Shown: positions 1-9,956, numbered from the stretch's first letter. The stretch: 64,000 nucleotides of DNA from Oscillatoria sp. FACHB-1407 (GCF_014697545.1 NZ_JACJSA010000003.1:62001-126000), one strand, 5' to 3'. Notes: generated from the sequence alone by a model not told the origin. Numbers and translations: made by a program.

Positions 1-15
1 CGTAAACTGGATCTC

Positions 16-1761
16 ATGACCTCCAGAATTCAAACCCTACCCACTGAGGTAGTTCACCTCATGGCGGCGGGAGAAGTGATTGACTCGCTTGCCGCTGTCG
101 TACGCGAATTAGCCGAAAATGCGATCGATGCAGGGGCAACCCGGATTCACGTTGCTCTGTGGTTGCCCCAATGGCGGGTGCGAGTGGCAGACAACGGCAG
201 TGGCATCAGCCTGGATGATTTAAAGCAGGCAGCCACCCCCCACAGCACCAGCAAGATCCACAACAGCGATGACCTGTGGCAGATTAACAGCCTCGGTTTT
301 CGTGGAGAAGCGTTGCATAGTCTGGCTCAACTGGCTCAGCTCGAGATTTGTAGTCGCTCTATGCAGTCGCCTGAGGGGTGGCGGGTCGTCTATGATGCGC
401 AGGGTGACCCGTTGACTGTAGATGTCGTGGCGATCGCCCCTGGTACAGTCGTCACGGCGGCTGACCTGTTTGGGAACTGGCTCCCCCGTCGAGAAAATCT
501 TCCCAACGCCACACAACAACTACGGGCAGTCCAGGCCGTCATTCAACACATGGCACTGTGCCATCCCCACATTACCTGGCAGGTGGAGCAGGACGATCGC
601 CCCTGGTTCTCTATCTGGGCAAGCCCTTCTCCCCAGCAAATCCTGCCCCAACTCCTCCGCGATCTCCAGCCCCCCGACCTCCAGGAACTCCTGATTCCCC
701 TACCGGAGCTGATCCCCTCAACAGAGGCACTTAACCCAACAGACGCGATGAATAGTGTCTCCCCTCCCTCCTCCCTCTACCTGCTCATCGGACTGCCCGA
801 TCGCTGCCATCGCCATCGTCCTGACTGGGTTAAAGTTGCCATCAATGGGCGAGTGGTCAAAACTCCTGAACTGGAGCAGGCAATTCTAGGGGCTTTTCGC
901 CGTACGCTGCCGCGCGATCGCCACCCAATTTGTTTTCTGCACCTACAAATTCCGCCTGACCAGATCGATTGGAATCGTCATCCCGCCAAGACAGAAATCT
1001 ATTTGCAAGCGGTGGAACACTGGCAGGAGCGGGTCAGAGAGGCGATCGCCCAGACGATGCAACTCAACGGCAGCTTACCTGAAGCGACCCACGCTCAACG
1101 GTTGGGGCAATTGCTCAAAGTGGCAGAAGCGCAGGGAGCCTACCATCACAGCCGCTCCCTGCAATCGCTTACACCTGAAGCGGTGGAGGACGATCCGGTA
1201 AACCACCCACCACAATCGCCCAGTGCTCTTCGAGCGATCGCCCAGGTTCACAATATGTATATCCTGGCGGAGCACCCCAACGGCGTCTGGTTAGTGGAGC
1301 AACACATCGCCCATGAACGGGTGCTCTATGAACAATTGCGCGATCGCTGGACCCTCGTTCCGCTCGATCCACCCATTATTCTTCCGCAACTCTCACCCGC
1401 TCAAATCGAACAACTTCAACGGTTAGAGTTAAGCGTGGATTGCTTTGGCAATGACCTGTGGGCAGTCCGCACCGCTCCAGAACCGCTAGCCCAACGCCCT
1501 GATTGTGCTGATGCCCTGCTCGAACTGAGTCTGGGCGGTAACCTCGATACGGCCCTCGTTGCTACTGCCTGCCGCACTGCCATTCGCAATGGCACACCGC
1601 TGACCCTGACAGAGATGCAAACCCTACTCGACCAGTGGCAACAAACCCAGATGCCCCGCACCTGTCCCCATGGCCGTCCGATTTGTCTGCAACTTGAGGA
1701 ATCGAGCCTTTCCCGCTTCTTTCGGCGACATTGGGTCATTGGCAAAAGCCATGGCATCTAG
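16..1761 (+). CDS. mutL: DNA mismatch repair protein MutL
   Basis: MutL is the ATP-driven matchmaker of mismatch repair, linking MutS to strand incision. The GHKL ATPase domain is at the N-terminus: ELAENAIDAGA near residue 33, ADNGSGI, STSKI and GFRGEAL are all visible. A short linker leads to a C-terminal dimerisation/endonuclease domain ending with CPHGRPICLQL. The usual endonuclease signature DQHAxxE reads EQHIAHE at residues 428-434, so the leading Asp is Glu and the Ala is Ile. At 581 aa it is slightly short for the family. It is followed by a dispersed repeat and a convergent gene. Confidence 0.96.
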   Translation: MTSRIQTLPTEVVHLMAAGEVIDSLAAVVRELAENAIDAGATRIHVALWLPQWRVRVADNGSGISLDDLKQAATPHSTSKIHNSDDLWQINSLGFRGEALHSLAQLAQLEICSRSMQSPEGWRVVYDAQGDPLTVDVVAIAPGTVVTAADLFGNWLPRRENLPNATQQLRAVQAVIQHMALCHPHITWQVEQDDRPWFSIWASPSPQQILPQLLRDLQPPDLQELLIPLPELIPSTEALNPTDAMNSVSPPSSLYLLIGLPDRCHRHRPDWVKVAINGRVVKTPELEQAILGAFRRTLPRDRHPICFLHLQIPPDQIDWNRHPAKTEIYLQAVEHWQERVREAIAQTMQLNGSLPEATHAQRLGQLLKVAEAQGAYHHSRSLQSLTPEAVEDDPVNHPPQSPSALRAIAQVHNMYILAEHPNGVWLVEQHIAHERVLYEQLRDRWTLVPLDPPIILPQLSPAQIEQLQRLELSVDCFGNDLWAVRTAPEPLAQRPDCADALLELSLGGNLDTALVATACRTAIRNGTPLTLTEMQTLLDQWQQTQMPRTCPHGRPICLQLEESSLSRFFRRHWVIGKSHGI

Positions 1762-1767
1762 CCGCTT

Positions 1768-1930
1768 ACGTCGGTTCGGGTTAAGCCCCTAACGAATCAA
1801 TTGGTGGTTATCAGAACCAAGTCCGCCGTCACGGACTACAGAAAGTCAAGAGTTTGCCAAACCGACGCAGGTCGGTTTTGCTCCCATAGCGGCGGTTTCA
1901 ACCGCCAAGATTCTTATCTCGAACTCAAGT
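1768..1930 (+). repeat. Four-hairpin dispersed element, copy A
   Basis: First of four copies of a ~150-bp intergenic repeat (others at 12241, 30388 and 56298). It holds successive imperfect palindromes: a degenerate GCGAAT..ATTCGC module, AGTCCG..CGGACT, AACCGAC-GCAG-GTCGGTT, and GGCGGTT-TC-AACCGCC. It lies between the convergent ends of mutL and the next gene and stops at that gene's stop codon. It could act as a bidirectional terminator, but no T-run is present. Confidence 0.85.
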
Positions 1931-2542
1931 TTATTTACAGGACAACGAACCAAACACCTGCTCCGCGATCGCCTGTGCTTCATCCCCAGATGTCGTAAGC
2001 GTGACAAACAGTAGGTTTTGATTGTGTTGTATAGCCGTTTGATAGGTCAGAGTCGGGATAGTGCTAGTCATCGTGCTCTGCTCTCCCTCAACTACTGTCA
2101 CCGTCACCGCTTGTCCACACAACTGCTTGGTTTCGGTGCGGCTAGCCAGAATGCTAATATTTTGACCACTTTGGTTCTCAAAGCTCTCTCTAAACGAGCT
2201 TTGGAATGAGTCCTGAAACTCATTTGCGTTGCTGGGCACTTTACCCAACATCAGCGTCACCTCCCCAGGATTGCTCGCACTGCCCACACCAACAAAGGTC
2301 ATACCGCTAAATTCCATGGACATAAACCCTTCAGATCCGCCTGGAATGTCGTAACCCATGATGCTCTGAGCCGTTTGCTCTGCCTGTTGTGGGTCAGCAG
2401 ACATATTGAGAAATCGCTGGACAAAGAAGGCTAAGCCAATGCTTCCAAGAATGAATAGGAGAAATAAGCCACCGCAACCAATTCCAATCCACTTGAAGAC
2501 GTTGAGGGATTTTTGCGGTTGAGGAACTTGAGGAGTATCCAT
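1931..2542 (-). CDS. Conserved hypothetical, single-span membrane-anchored protein
   Basis: A 203-aa protein that I do not recognise as a named family. Residues ~16-42 (FKWIGIGCGGLFLLFILGSI and following) form one transmembrane segment. This leaves a short Pro-rich cytoplasmic N-terminus and a ~160-residue outer domain with two cysteines, near residue 140 and at the C-terminus, which could form a disulphide. The start is supported by a GGAAGAAG Shine-Dalgarno just upstream on the minus strand. It is downstream of murF on the same strand with ~100 bp between them, so co-transcription is possible. Confidence 0.8.
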   Translation of the reverse strand: MDTPQVPQPQKSLNVFKWIGIGCGGLFLLFILGSIGLAFFVQRFLNMSADPQQAEQTAQSIMGYDIPGGSEGFMSMEFSGMTFVGVGSASNPGEVTLMLGKVPSNANEFQDSFQSSFRESFENQSGQNISILASRTETKQLCGQAVTVTVVEGEQSTMTSTIPTLTYQTAIQHNQNLLFVTLTTSGDEAQAIAEQVFGSLSCK

Positions 2543-2644
2543 ATCTTCTTCCTTAAGGTGGATGTAGAAGGTCGCTCAAGCCTAACTGATCTAACCCCAG
2601 CCTGTAGAAAAAAGTTATGGTTTTTGATGTCGCTCTCCTCTGCA

Positions 2645-4012
2645 TTAACTGGATTGTTGTATCCACGTTTCCCGAACGCGATCAACCACCTGATCCAACC
2701 CAACTGCCCGTGAAGCTTTTAACAAGACGCGATCGCCCGGTTTGATCAAACTCAGTAATCTTTCCACAACTTCATCGTGACTTGACAATTGCTCTGTAGG
2801 GGTCGGATTGGCACCCTTTGCCATGGCTTGACTCTCCTCCTCATCCGCCAAAATCAGCAGATGATCAAGATTCAGGTCACGCACGGCTACCCCTACCTGA
2901 TGATGAAATTCGGGCGATCGCTCCCCCAGTTCTTTCATCGTCCCCAACACGGCAATCCGTCGGCGACCTGATGTTTGGGATAGCAGGTGCAACGATGCCA
3001 GCATGGATTCCAGGCCAGCGTTATACGTTTCATCGAGAAGCACGACATCTTGCGGCAAGTCGTATCGGCGGGCTCGTCCTTTCGGTAATTCCACGGTGAC
3101 CCCTTTCATTAAAGGCGACCAATCGATACCCAAGACGTTGGCAACCGTTAACGCTGCTAGATAATTCAAAGCATTGTGGCGTCCCGGTAAAGGCAATGGA
3201 AAGGTCATCCCTTCCACAACGAGGGTTTGAGGATCGAGCAATTGTCCGTGAATGTCTCCCCCTTCCAGTCCATAGGTCAGAGTTTTACCCTGCCATACCT
3301 GTGCTGCTGTTGCCGTTAAGCGAGCATTGTCATGGTTCAACACGGCAACTCCGGTCACTGGCATCTCGGCTAAAAGCTCACATTTAGCGGTAGCGATCGC
3401 CTGCTCTGATCCCAACCGACCAATATGGGCTGTCCCTACGTTGGTAATGACAGCGATGTCAGGACGCGCAATCTGGCTCAACAACGCGATTTCCCCCAGC
3501 CCTCGCATTCCCATCTCAATCACGGCATAGTCGTGATTCTCGCTCAGGTCGAGTAGCGTTTTGGGTACCCCAATCTCATTGTTAAAGTTTCCGTACGTTT
3601 TAAAGACGGTGCCTTGAGTGGCTAAAACCGCTGCAATCAGCTCTTTAGTGGTGGTTTTGCCGACTGACCCTGTGACCGCAATTAAAGGAATTGTAAAGCG
3701 GTTGCGCCACCAGTGGGCGATCGCCTGATACGCTACCAGAGTATCTTTTACAACCAGTAGCGGTAGGGCTTCTGCACCAGAGACGACGTGATCGACAACC
3801 GCAGTGATCGCTCCTTGTTCAATTGCCTGTTGCACAAAGGTATGCCCATCAAAGGTTTCACCCCGCAATGCCAGAAACACTTCCCCCGCTTGCAACGCTC
3901 GGCTATCCGTGGTGATCCGGGCTGCAATCGTCATTTGATCACGCGATAAATAATTCAGGGGTGTGGCTTGGAGAATCTCAACCAGTTGAGCCGGGGAAAC
4001 GTGACAGGTCAT
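2645..4012 (-). CDS. murF: UDP-N-acetylmuramoyl-tripeptide--D-alanyl-D-alanine ligase MurF
   Basis: MurF is the cytoplasmic ligase that adds D-Ala-D-Ala to the UDP-MurNAc-tripeptide, the last soluble step of peptidoglycan precursor synthesis. The Mur-ligase ATP loop VTGSVGKTTT lies at residues 113-122. It is followed by the YGNFNNEIGVP substrate region, the central-domain EMGMRG and GTAHIGRLGS motifs, and DETYNAG in the C-terminal domain. At 455 aa it is of normal length. No good Shine-Dalgarno is visible upstream of the ATG. The upstream 440 bp carry no other gene. Confidence 0.97.
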   Translation of the reverse strand: MTCHVSPAQLVEILQATPLNYLSRDQMTIAARITTDSRALQAGEVFLALRGETFDGHTFVQQAIEQGAITAVVDHVVSGAEALPLLVVKDTLVAYQAIAHWWRNRFTIPLIAVTGSVGKTTTKELIAAVLATQGTVFKTYGNFNNEIGVPKTLLDLSENHDYAVIEMGMRGLGEIALLSQIARPDIAVITNVGTAHIGRLGSEQAIATAKCELLAEMPVTGVAVLNHDNARLTATAAQVWQGKTLTYGLEGGDIHGQLLDPQTLVVEGMTFPLPLPGRHNALNYLAALTVANVLGIDWSPLMKGVTVELPKGRARRYDLPQDVVLLDETYNAGLESMLASLHLLSQTSGRRRIAVLGTMKELGERSPEFHHQVGVAVRDLNLDHLLILADEEESQAMAKGANPTPTEQLSSHDEVVERLLSLIKPGDRVLLKASRAVGLDQVVDRVRETWIQQSS

Positions 4013-4453
4013 GTAATCGAATCATGAATTGATTAGGTAATCATACCCTTGGTATTCGTTCTTCGATGCCTTTAAATCAAGAAGATGAACTTTAGAACAA
4101 GAGTACGCACAGTATCGTATTGCCCTAATTTAAATCACATATAGTGATAGTAAATCTACTGAGAAACTATCAGTAAAACGACCTGATTTGAATGACCTAT
4201 TTTGAGTGCAGCTACTCTTTTTCTTCATCAAAGCTTCATACGTATGGTGACTTGAATCACAGTATCCATTAACTAAATTTAAGTACCATCAAATACGTTA
4301 TGAAGTAGAGACATTAGCGCGATTAAATAACCAATCCATCCGACCTAACTGAAGTTGGATGGCTCGTGTAGTGACTCTTCTAACCAGGTCTTGGCGGTAG
4401 CTAAATTTGGCATAGTAGAGTGACCTTTGAAATAGTCAGAGGAGCGCCTGTTT
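4013..4453. other. Intergenic, no gene seen (divergent promoter region)
   Basis: AT-rich DNA between the divergent murF and the next gene. I see no ORF with coding character, no strong hairpin and none of the dispersed repeats that fill most other gaps. Promoters for both flanking genes must lie here, but I cannot place them confidently. Confidence 0.6.
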
Positions 4454-5728
4454 GTGGTGACTAGCTGGACAAGTCGAGGTAACAGACAAATCAGTGCTGA
4501 TGAGCAGAGGCTTTATGACCATTTCCTCTATTGGGTAGACATTGAGTCTCCAGGTGAATTGGTCGATCGGTTCCATGCCTTATTTATTGACGGTGCTCGA
4601 TATCCCGATTCGGAAATTGTCGCCGCTCTCGACAAAGTTGTTTCCTCCAAGCTTGCTGCTGAAGAATTCCGCTACGTTCTAAACCGCTGTTGCCACATTC
4701 TCATCAACCGTTGGCAGGCGCGATCGCAATCTCAAATGGCGATCCCTGAGCTAATCAACCTGTTTGAAGCCACGCCCACCTCTTCGGTTAGCGTTCACCG
4801 CTCCCGTACGGTTCGTCGGTTGCGCGAGTTGGTCAAGCTTTTCACCGAAACAGAGCAATATTTGACGCTGTATCGGTTGGCTCAAGTCTTAAATGAAGCG
4901 GCGGAAGCCAATGCTGGTAATCGTCCGTTAGGAACGTTAATTCGCCGCTACCCTTATCTCTATGAGCACTGTCTGATCAGTGATGACAGCTCTCAGGAGC
5001 ATCAGCAAACGATCCGCCAGATTCAAGCCAATATTCAACGCCAGTTTGAAATCGATCTGTCTCAATACATCACCTATCAGGTTCGTCGGGCACAACTGGC
5101 TGCCAGACCTTCTGCCCCAACGCCTCGCATCATCCAACCCATCGCAAATCCAACTCTGCTAGGTGATCAGGAACTCGGTAGAGCCATCAAGCATTACGTT
5201 GGCAAAGTGCATAACGGCAGAAGTCACAAGGATGTTGCTCACAGCTTCTTAGCCCACAGTGGTCAGGCGGTTTCCTATAAAACCTTTAAGGACGACCTGT
5301 ATCAATACATCACAGCCGCTGTTGATCCTGAATATGGCAAACGCCAGTTCAACAATCAGCTCTACAATCAGTTACAAGCGATCTTTCCTGAAAGCAATTC
5401 AAAAAAACTGAATGATTTCTTGATGGTTCGGACATGCAGCCAACTGCTCAATTTCCTGGTGGCTGACACCCCCAATCGTCCTAATCATTTCGTTTTCATT
5501 GATCTGATTACCAATCTTGGTCCCATCCTGACGACCAGTATTTTGCTTAAGATTATTCTTATTTGCCGCAAGGTTAAGCCCTGCTTAGAGCGGCGATTGT
5601 CTATCCTGTTTGGGCATTACGAATCTTACAACCGTGATGCAGTACAGTGGCTGATTAGCCTTTTAGAAAATGTCAACGTAGCCCTGAGTACTCATTTTGG
5701 GGCGATCGATTTGTCTTTCATTCGATAA
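4454..5728 (+). CDS. Conserved cyanobacterial protein of unknown function
   Basis: A 424-aa, largely alpha-helical soluble protein with no signal peptide and no membrane segment. Translation starts at tandem GTG codons (4454 and 4457), with AGAGGAG about nine bases upstream. Visible blocks are DHFLYWVDIESPGELVDRF, a Cys pair in LNRCCHILINRW, and a C-terminal helical half. The overall look is of a long-conserved cyanobacterial family, but I cannot attach a function. It stands alone between murF (divergent) and rpsU. Confidence 0.85.
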   Translation: MVTSWTSRGNRQISADEQRLYDHFLYWVDIESPGELVDRFHALFIDGARYPDSEIVAALDKVVSSKLAAEEFRYVLNRCCHILINRWQARSQSQMAIPELINLFEATPTSSVSVHRSRTVRRLRELVKLFTETEQYLTLYRLAQVLNEAAEANAGNRPLGTLIRRYPYLYEHCLISDDSSQEHQQTIRQIQANIQRQFEIDLSQYITYQVRRAQLAARPSAPTPRIIQPIANPTLLGDQELGRAIKHYVGKVHNGRSHKDVAHSFLAHSGQAVSYKTFKDDLYQYITAAVDPEYGKRQFNNQLYNQLQAIFPESNSKKLNDFLMVRTCSQLLNFLVADTPNRPNHFVFIDLITNLGPILTTSILLKIILICRKVKPCLERRLSILFGHYESYNRDAVQWLISLLENVNVALSTHFGAIDLSFIR

Positions 5729-5983
5729 TTTCATCACTGGTTCGCTGAGATTAATCGTTAGTTGTAGTTAATCTCTGGTTGAGAGTCACTGATAGCGAAT
5801 GAATGGCAAAAGGGTAGAATCTCATTGCCTGATGCTTCCGTTTTTTACAGCCTCCAACACCTCACAAGAAAGTTGGACAATTCTAAGTCAACAGGTATGG
5901 ATAGAGTGGTTTGTTGTTGATTAATATAAAGATCGAGTGTTTGTTGTTTAATTGACATCCGTACTAGTAAAGGAGAAGAACGC

Positions 5984-6163
5984 ATGACCCAAGTGGTCTT
6001 AGGTGAAAACGAAGGAATTGAGTCCGCTCTACGACGATTTAAGCGTCAAGTTTCTAAGGCAGGCATCTTGGCAGATGTAAAAAGCCATCGCCATTTTGAG
6101 ACTCCCCTAGAAAAGCGCAAGCGTAAGGCAGTCATGGCACGCCGTAAGCGTCGCTTCCGCTAA
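5984..6163 (+). CDS. rpsU: 30S ribosomal protein S21
   Basis: A 59-aa basic protein of the small ribosomal subunit. The sequence starts [20 protein letters not shown] and ends in the Arg/Lys tail [12 protein letters not shown] typical of S21. The ATG is preceded by AAGGAGAAG, an excellent ribosome binding site. The 255 bp upstream are gene-free and should hold its promoter. Thirteen bases after the stop a strong GC-rich hairpin begins. Confidence 0.95.
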   Translation: MTQVVLGENEGIESALRRFKRQVSKAGILADVKSHRHFETPLEKRKRKAVMARRKRRFR

Positions 6164-6175
6164 GAAATTCATCCG

Positions 6176-6211
6176 CGAGGGAGCTGATTGATGATCCATA
6201 TGCCTCCCTCG
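6176..6211 (+). terminator. rpsU: Hairpin after rpsU (terminator or attenuator)
   Basis: The 8-bp perfect stem CGAGGGAG/CTCCCTCG (6176-6183 with 6204-6211) encloses a 20-base loop and is followed by a U-containing but not U-rich stretch (TGATCTTATCTTT). It ends the rpsU transcript or attenuates read-through into the GTPase gene. Its last base is the G of that gene's first possible GTG start. Confidence 0.55.
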
Positions 6212-7689
6212 TGATCTTATCTTTCCCCGAACGTGTGACCTATTCAGAGCAACCTGATCTAGACAGAGAACTGGAAGAAACCGTCCATAGCTTCCATGAG
6301 ATTCAGTCAGAGCTGCATTATCAACAGGCGCAAGAGGCTTTACAGCAGCTTGTCGCAAAGTTAAACCTGACCCCCAGAGAGCGGGCAGGTTTGGAGCCAG
6401 AAATTTACAGTTTGCAGTCCATGCTAGAGCGATTAGAACAGCAGATTGTTCAAATTGCCGTCTTTGGCATGGTTGGTCGAGGCAAGTCATCCCTTCTAAA
6501 CGCGCTGTTAGGGCAGGCGGTGTTTGAGACGGGACCCACTCATGGTGTCACTCAAACCATTCAGCGGGCAGACTGGAGCCTGAAGCGAGAACCGATTGCA
6601 GGCAGCGATCATGACCTCCTGCGGGTGTCGTTGCATGGGCTGGGGCGATCGCACATTGAGCTAATTGATACCCCTGGCATTGATGAGGTGGATGGGGAAG
6701 CCCGTGAACGACTGGCACGCCAATTGGCAAAACAAGCAGATTTGATTCTGTTTGTCATTGCTGGTGATATGACGAAGGTTGAGTTCGATGCTCTATCAGA
6801 ACTCAGACGATTTAGTAAGCCGATCCTGCTGGTCTTTAATAAGATTGACCAATATCCCAATGCCGATCGCCTGGCGATCTACCACAAGATTCGCGATGAG
6901 CGGGTGCGAGAGTTGCTCTCCCCGGATGAAATTGTCATGGCGGCAGCTTCTCCCCTGGTAGCACAGGCGGTGCGTCGCCCTGACGGTAAGATGATTGCCC
7001 AATTGAGTCAGGGTGCGCCTCAGGTTGATGAGTTAAAGCTCAAGATTCTAAATATCCTGCATCGAGAGGGCAAATCGCTTGTAGCACTTAACACGATGCT
7101 CTACGCGGATGATGTGAATGAGCAAGTGATGCAGCGTAAACGAGAGATTCGCGAGCGGTCAGCCAATCAGGTGATCTGGAATGGGGTCATGACGAAGGCA
7201 GTGGCGATCGCCCTGAACCCGATTACTGTTGTTGATCTGGTCAGTGGTGCTGTGATCGATATTGCTTTGATTCTCACGTTATCCAGGCTTTATGGCATTG
7301 CTATGACTCAGCAGGGGGCATTGTCCCTGTTGCAAAAAATCGCGTTAAGTATGGGTGGCATTACAGCAACGGAGTTGATTACCAATTTGGGATTAAGTTC
7401 GCTCAAAACGGTGTTGGGACTGTCAACTCCGGCTACAGGGGGGATTACCCTGGCTCCTTACATAACGGTGGCATTAACGCAGGCAGGCGTGGCAGGGGTG
7501 TCTTCCTACGCGATTGGGCAAATCACAAAAGAATATTTGGTGAATGGAGCGTCTTGGGGACCCGATGGACCCAAGGCAGTGATTCATCGCATTTTGACTT
7601 CCTTGGACGAAGCCTCAATTCTCAATCGTATTAAAGATGAACTGAGAGCCAAACTGGACATGGGTAGCCGATTGCGTGAGGATGGCTAA
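6211..7689 (+). CDS. Dynamin/Era-like membrane GTPase with C-terminal DUF697-type domain
   Basis: Up to 492 aa. The G1 motif GMVGRGKS is near residue 89, G3 is DTPGIDEVDG, and G4 is NKID. After the GTPase domain there is a helical region and a hydrophobic C-terminal half (AIALNPITVVDLVSGAVIDIALILTLS and a Gly/Ala-rich stretch). This resembles DUF697-containing GTPases that sit at membranes. The 6211 GTG lies inside a hairpin and has no Shine-Dalgarno, so the true start may be GTG 6235 or later. The role is unknown; membrane remodelling or stress response is possible. Confidence 0.85.
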   Translation: MILSFPERVTYSEQPDLDRELEETVHSFHEIQSELHYQQAQEALQQLVAKLNLTPRERAGLEPEIYSLQSMLERLEQQIVQIAVFGMVGRGKSSLLNALLGQAVFETGPTHGVTQTIQRADWSLKREPIAGSDHDLLRVSLHGLGRSHIELIDTPGIDEVDGEARERLARQLAKQADLILFVIAGDMTKVEFDALSELRRFSKPILLVFNKIDQYPNADRLAIYHKIRDERVRELLSPDEIVMAAASPLVAQAVRRPDGKMIAQLSQGAPQVDELKLKILNILHREGKSLVALNTMLYADDVNEQVMQRKREIRERSANQVIWNGVMTKAVAIALNPITVVDLVSGAVIDIALILTLSRLYGIAMTQQGALSLLQKIALSMGGITATELITNLGLSSLKTVLGLSTPATGGITLAPYITVALTQAGVAGVSSYAIGQITKEYLVNGASWGPDGPKAVIHRILTSLDEASILNRIKDELRAKLDMGSRLREDG

Positions 7690-7888
7690 AACAGTCCTGC
7701 TCTTGAGAAATTTATTTGAAATAGTTATCAATGTAACCCTCAATGATCGATTTTTGAGTGACAACGGTATGCTGATGAGGGGTCGCTTAAACCAATTCGC
7801 GCGATCGCACATCGTGCCCACGACAGAAATCACCTGAAGTTGTTATCGTAGGTTCTAACGCTTTCATGCCCCTCATCGCTGAAGCAGC

Positions 7889-9766
7889 ATGGTGACTAAA
7901 GACTCAAAACTTCGTAATTCTAGCAAACTCGTCAACCTCGTCAAGATTGACGCTTGGCTCGCAGCCTTTACTAGACGAGGAAACGTCAAGGTTGATAACC
8001 TCAACAACCCAACCTCCTTGAATGCCACAGGTTCCTGGCGACGAGTTGCCCAGTGGACGGGGGTTACCCTTGCCGCCTGTGTCGTCGGTGTGGCTGAACG
8101 GGCGATCGCCCAAAGTGCGCCTGAGCCTGTCATTGATGTCGGTATCGTGCAGCGATTTGGCGACGAAGCCGATGATCAGTTGACATTGCAACCCTTGGGT
8201 GGCGATCGCTTGACGTTGCAATTCAAAACCGGAGAGCAGACCCAAACGGTCACAACGACAGGGACAGTCAAACTGGAAGTGACGATGCAACCCCTGCCCC
8301 AACCTCAAGCCGTGGAACGGGTGGTGTTAAGCACCCATCGCAGCTTTGAGAGTGCCGAAGATAGTGCCAATCAGTGGCGCGCACAAGGGATTGAAGTGGA
8401 AATTGCCCAACCCCGACAGTGGCAGGTATGGGCAAAACGGGATACCTATCACAGCCCATTGTTGCGACGGTTGTTGCTGCAAAACCTGCGAGCACAGGGG
8501 TCAGACAATGCCTCTCAAAATGCGTTTATCGATAGCCAGGTTCAACAACGAGTCCCTAAAGCGACATTTACGGTCAATGGTTATCGCTATCAACGTGACA
8601 ATTTGCAAATTGCGACAGCAAACAGTCGAGTCTATGTCGGCGAAAGCAATACCAACCGCGATCGCCGCTTGTATGGTGGCAGATTGCACCTCCAGCCCAA
8701 CGCCTATGGGACGTATACGCTGGTGAATCGAGTCCCGATTGAAACGTACCTGCGCGGAGTCGTTCCCCATGAAATCGGACTGGGTGCTCCCTCAACGACG
8801 ATCGAGGCACAAGCAATTCTGGCACGGACATATGCGCTGAGAAACCTGCGTCGCTTTGCTATCGACAACTATCAACTCTGTGCTGACACTCAATGCCAGG
8901 TTTATCGAGGCTTGACGGGAGCCGCCGCCGAGAGTGATCGGGCGATCGCTGCGACTCGTGGGTTGGTGTTGACCTATGAGAATGAACTAGTTGATGCCCT
9001 CTATTCTTCGACAACAGGTGGAGTGACAGCCCCCTTCAGCGATGTGTGGAATGGTCCCAATCGCCCTTATCTAAGGGCAGTGGTTGACTCCGTGCAGAAC
9101 GTTTGGAATTTACAGCAATTGCCCCTGTCCAACGAACAGAATTTTCGGGCTTTCATTAACCGCAAAGACGGGTTTAACGAAAATGGCTGGGATATGTTCC
9201 GGTGGCAGGTCGAGAGTAACCTGATTGAAATCGAAACTGACCTGCGTGAATATCTGCGGAATCGGCAAAATCCGTTGGCTAACTTCACCCGCATCGAAAG
9301 TCTGGAGGTCGTAGAGCGATCTGCGGCAGGACGAGTGCTTAAAATGGCAGTCCAGACGGATCGAGGGCTGATCGAACTGCAAAAAGACGAGATTATGCGG
9401 GCTCTCTATGCCCCTAACAGCACCCTTTTCTACATTGAGCCAGTGTATGAAACGGTAACTCTGCCTGAAGCGCAACCCCCACAGGCGATCGCGGCATCCC
9501 CGAAACCTGAAGTTGGTACGGCTCCTAAGACAGACATTCCCCCTGCTCAAACGGCTCAAATCAACCCATCACAGCGATTAAAGGGCTATGTCTTTGTTGG
9601 GGGTGGTTTAGGGCATGGTGTGGGCATGAGCCAAACGGGAGCCTATAACCTGGGCGATCTCAGATGGTCGGCTGCTCGTATCCTCAGCTTCTATTACCCA
9701 GGAACTCAGGTACAACCTCTGAATGCAGACACCGTTTATTGGCGCGAGCCAGAAGTCGAAGAATAA
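7889..9766 (+). CDS. SpoIID/LytB-domain protein (amidase enhancer-like)
   Basis: A 625-aa protein. SpoIID-family domains bind glycan and activate or act as lytic transglycosylases on peptidoglycan. The hallmark region is VNRVPIETYLRGVVPHEIG, followed by AQAILARTYALRN, DTQCQVYRG and YSSTTGG, with a C-terminal GGGLGHGVGMSQTGAYNL signature. A hydrophobic segment at residues ~52-75 ending in AIAQSA looks like a signal peptide. This makes the 50-residue extension before it suspicious; a later start (TTG near residue 44) is possible. An SPOR-like stretch precedes the SpoIID domain. Confidence 0.9.
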   Translation: MVTKDSKLRNSSKLVNLVKIDAWLAAFTRRGNVKVDNLNNPTSLNATGSWRRVAQWTGVTLAACVVGVAERAIAQSAPEPVIDVGIVQRFGDEADDQLTLQPLGGDRLTLQFKTGEQTQTVTTTGTVKLEVTMQPLPQPQAVERVVLSTHRSFESAEDSANQWRAQGIEVEIAQPRQWQVWAKRDTYHSPLLRRLLLQNLRAQGSDNASQNAFIDSQVQQRVPKATFTVNGYRYQRDNLQIATANSRVYVGESNTNRDRRLYGGRLHLQPNAYGTYTLVNRVPIETYLRGVVPHEIGLGAPSTTIEAQAILARTYALRNLRRFAIDNYQLCADTQCQVYRGLTGAAAESDRAIAATRGLVLTYENELVDALYSSTTGGVTAPFSDVWNGPNRPYLRAVVDSVQNVWNLQQLPLSNEQNFRAFINRKDGFNENGWDMFRWQVESNLIEIETDLREYLRNRQNPLANFTRIESLEVVERSAAGRVLKMAVQTDRGLIELQKDEIMRALYAPNSTLFYIEPVYETVTLPEAQPPQAIAASPKPEVGTAPKTDIPPAQTAQINPSQRLKGYVFVGGGLGHGVGMSQTGAYNLGDLRWSAARILSFYYPGTQVQPLNADTVYWREPEVEE

Positions 9767-9783
9767 GAAGGTGAAGAGTTAGC

Positions 9784-9956
9784 GTCAATGGTCAATGGCT
9801 AGTGGTCAATGGTCAATGGCTAGTGGTTAATGGTCAATGGCTAGTGGTCAATGGCTAGTGGTCAATGGTCAATGGTCAATGGCTAGTAGTCAATGGTCAA
9901 TGGCTAGTAGTCAATGGTCAATGGTCAATGGCTAGTGGTTAATGGTCAATGGTGAC
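9784..9956 (+). repeat. Heptad tandem array (GTCAATG class)
   Basis: About 24 contiguous 7-bp units in one phase, drawn from GTCAATG, GCTAGTG, GCTAGTA and GTTAATG. This is like the short tandemly repeated repetitive (STRR) heptamers known in cyanobacteria. Length-variable slippage is the likely origin. It lies between the 3' ends of two convergent genes. Confidence 0.95.

Noticed and set aside
9784-9956. CRISPR array
   Set aside because: Units are 7 bp and contiguous with no spacers; there are no Cas genes in the window.
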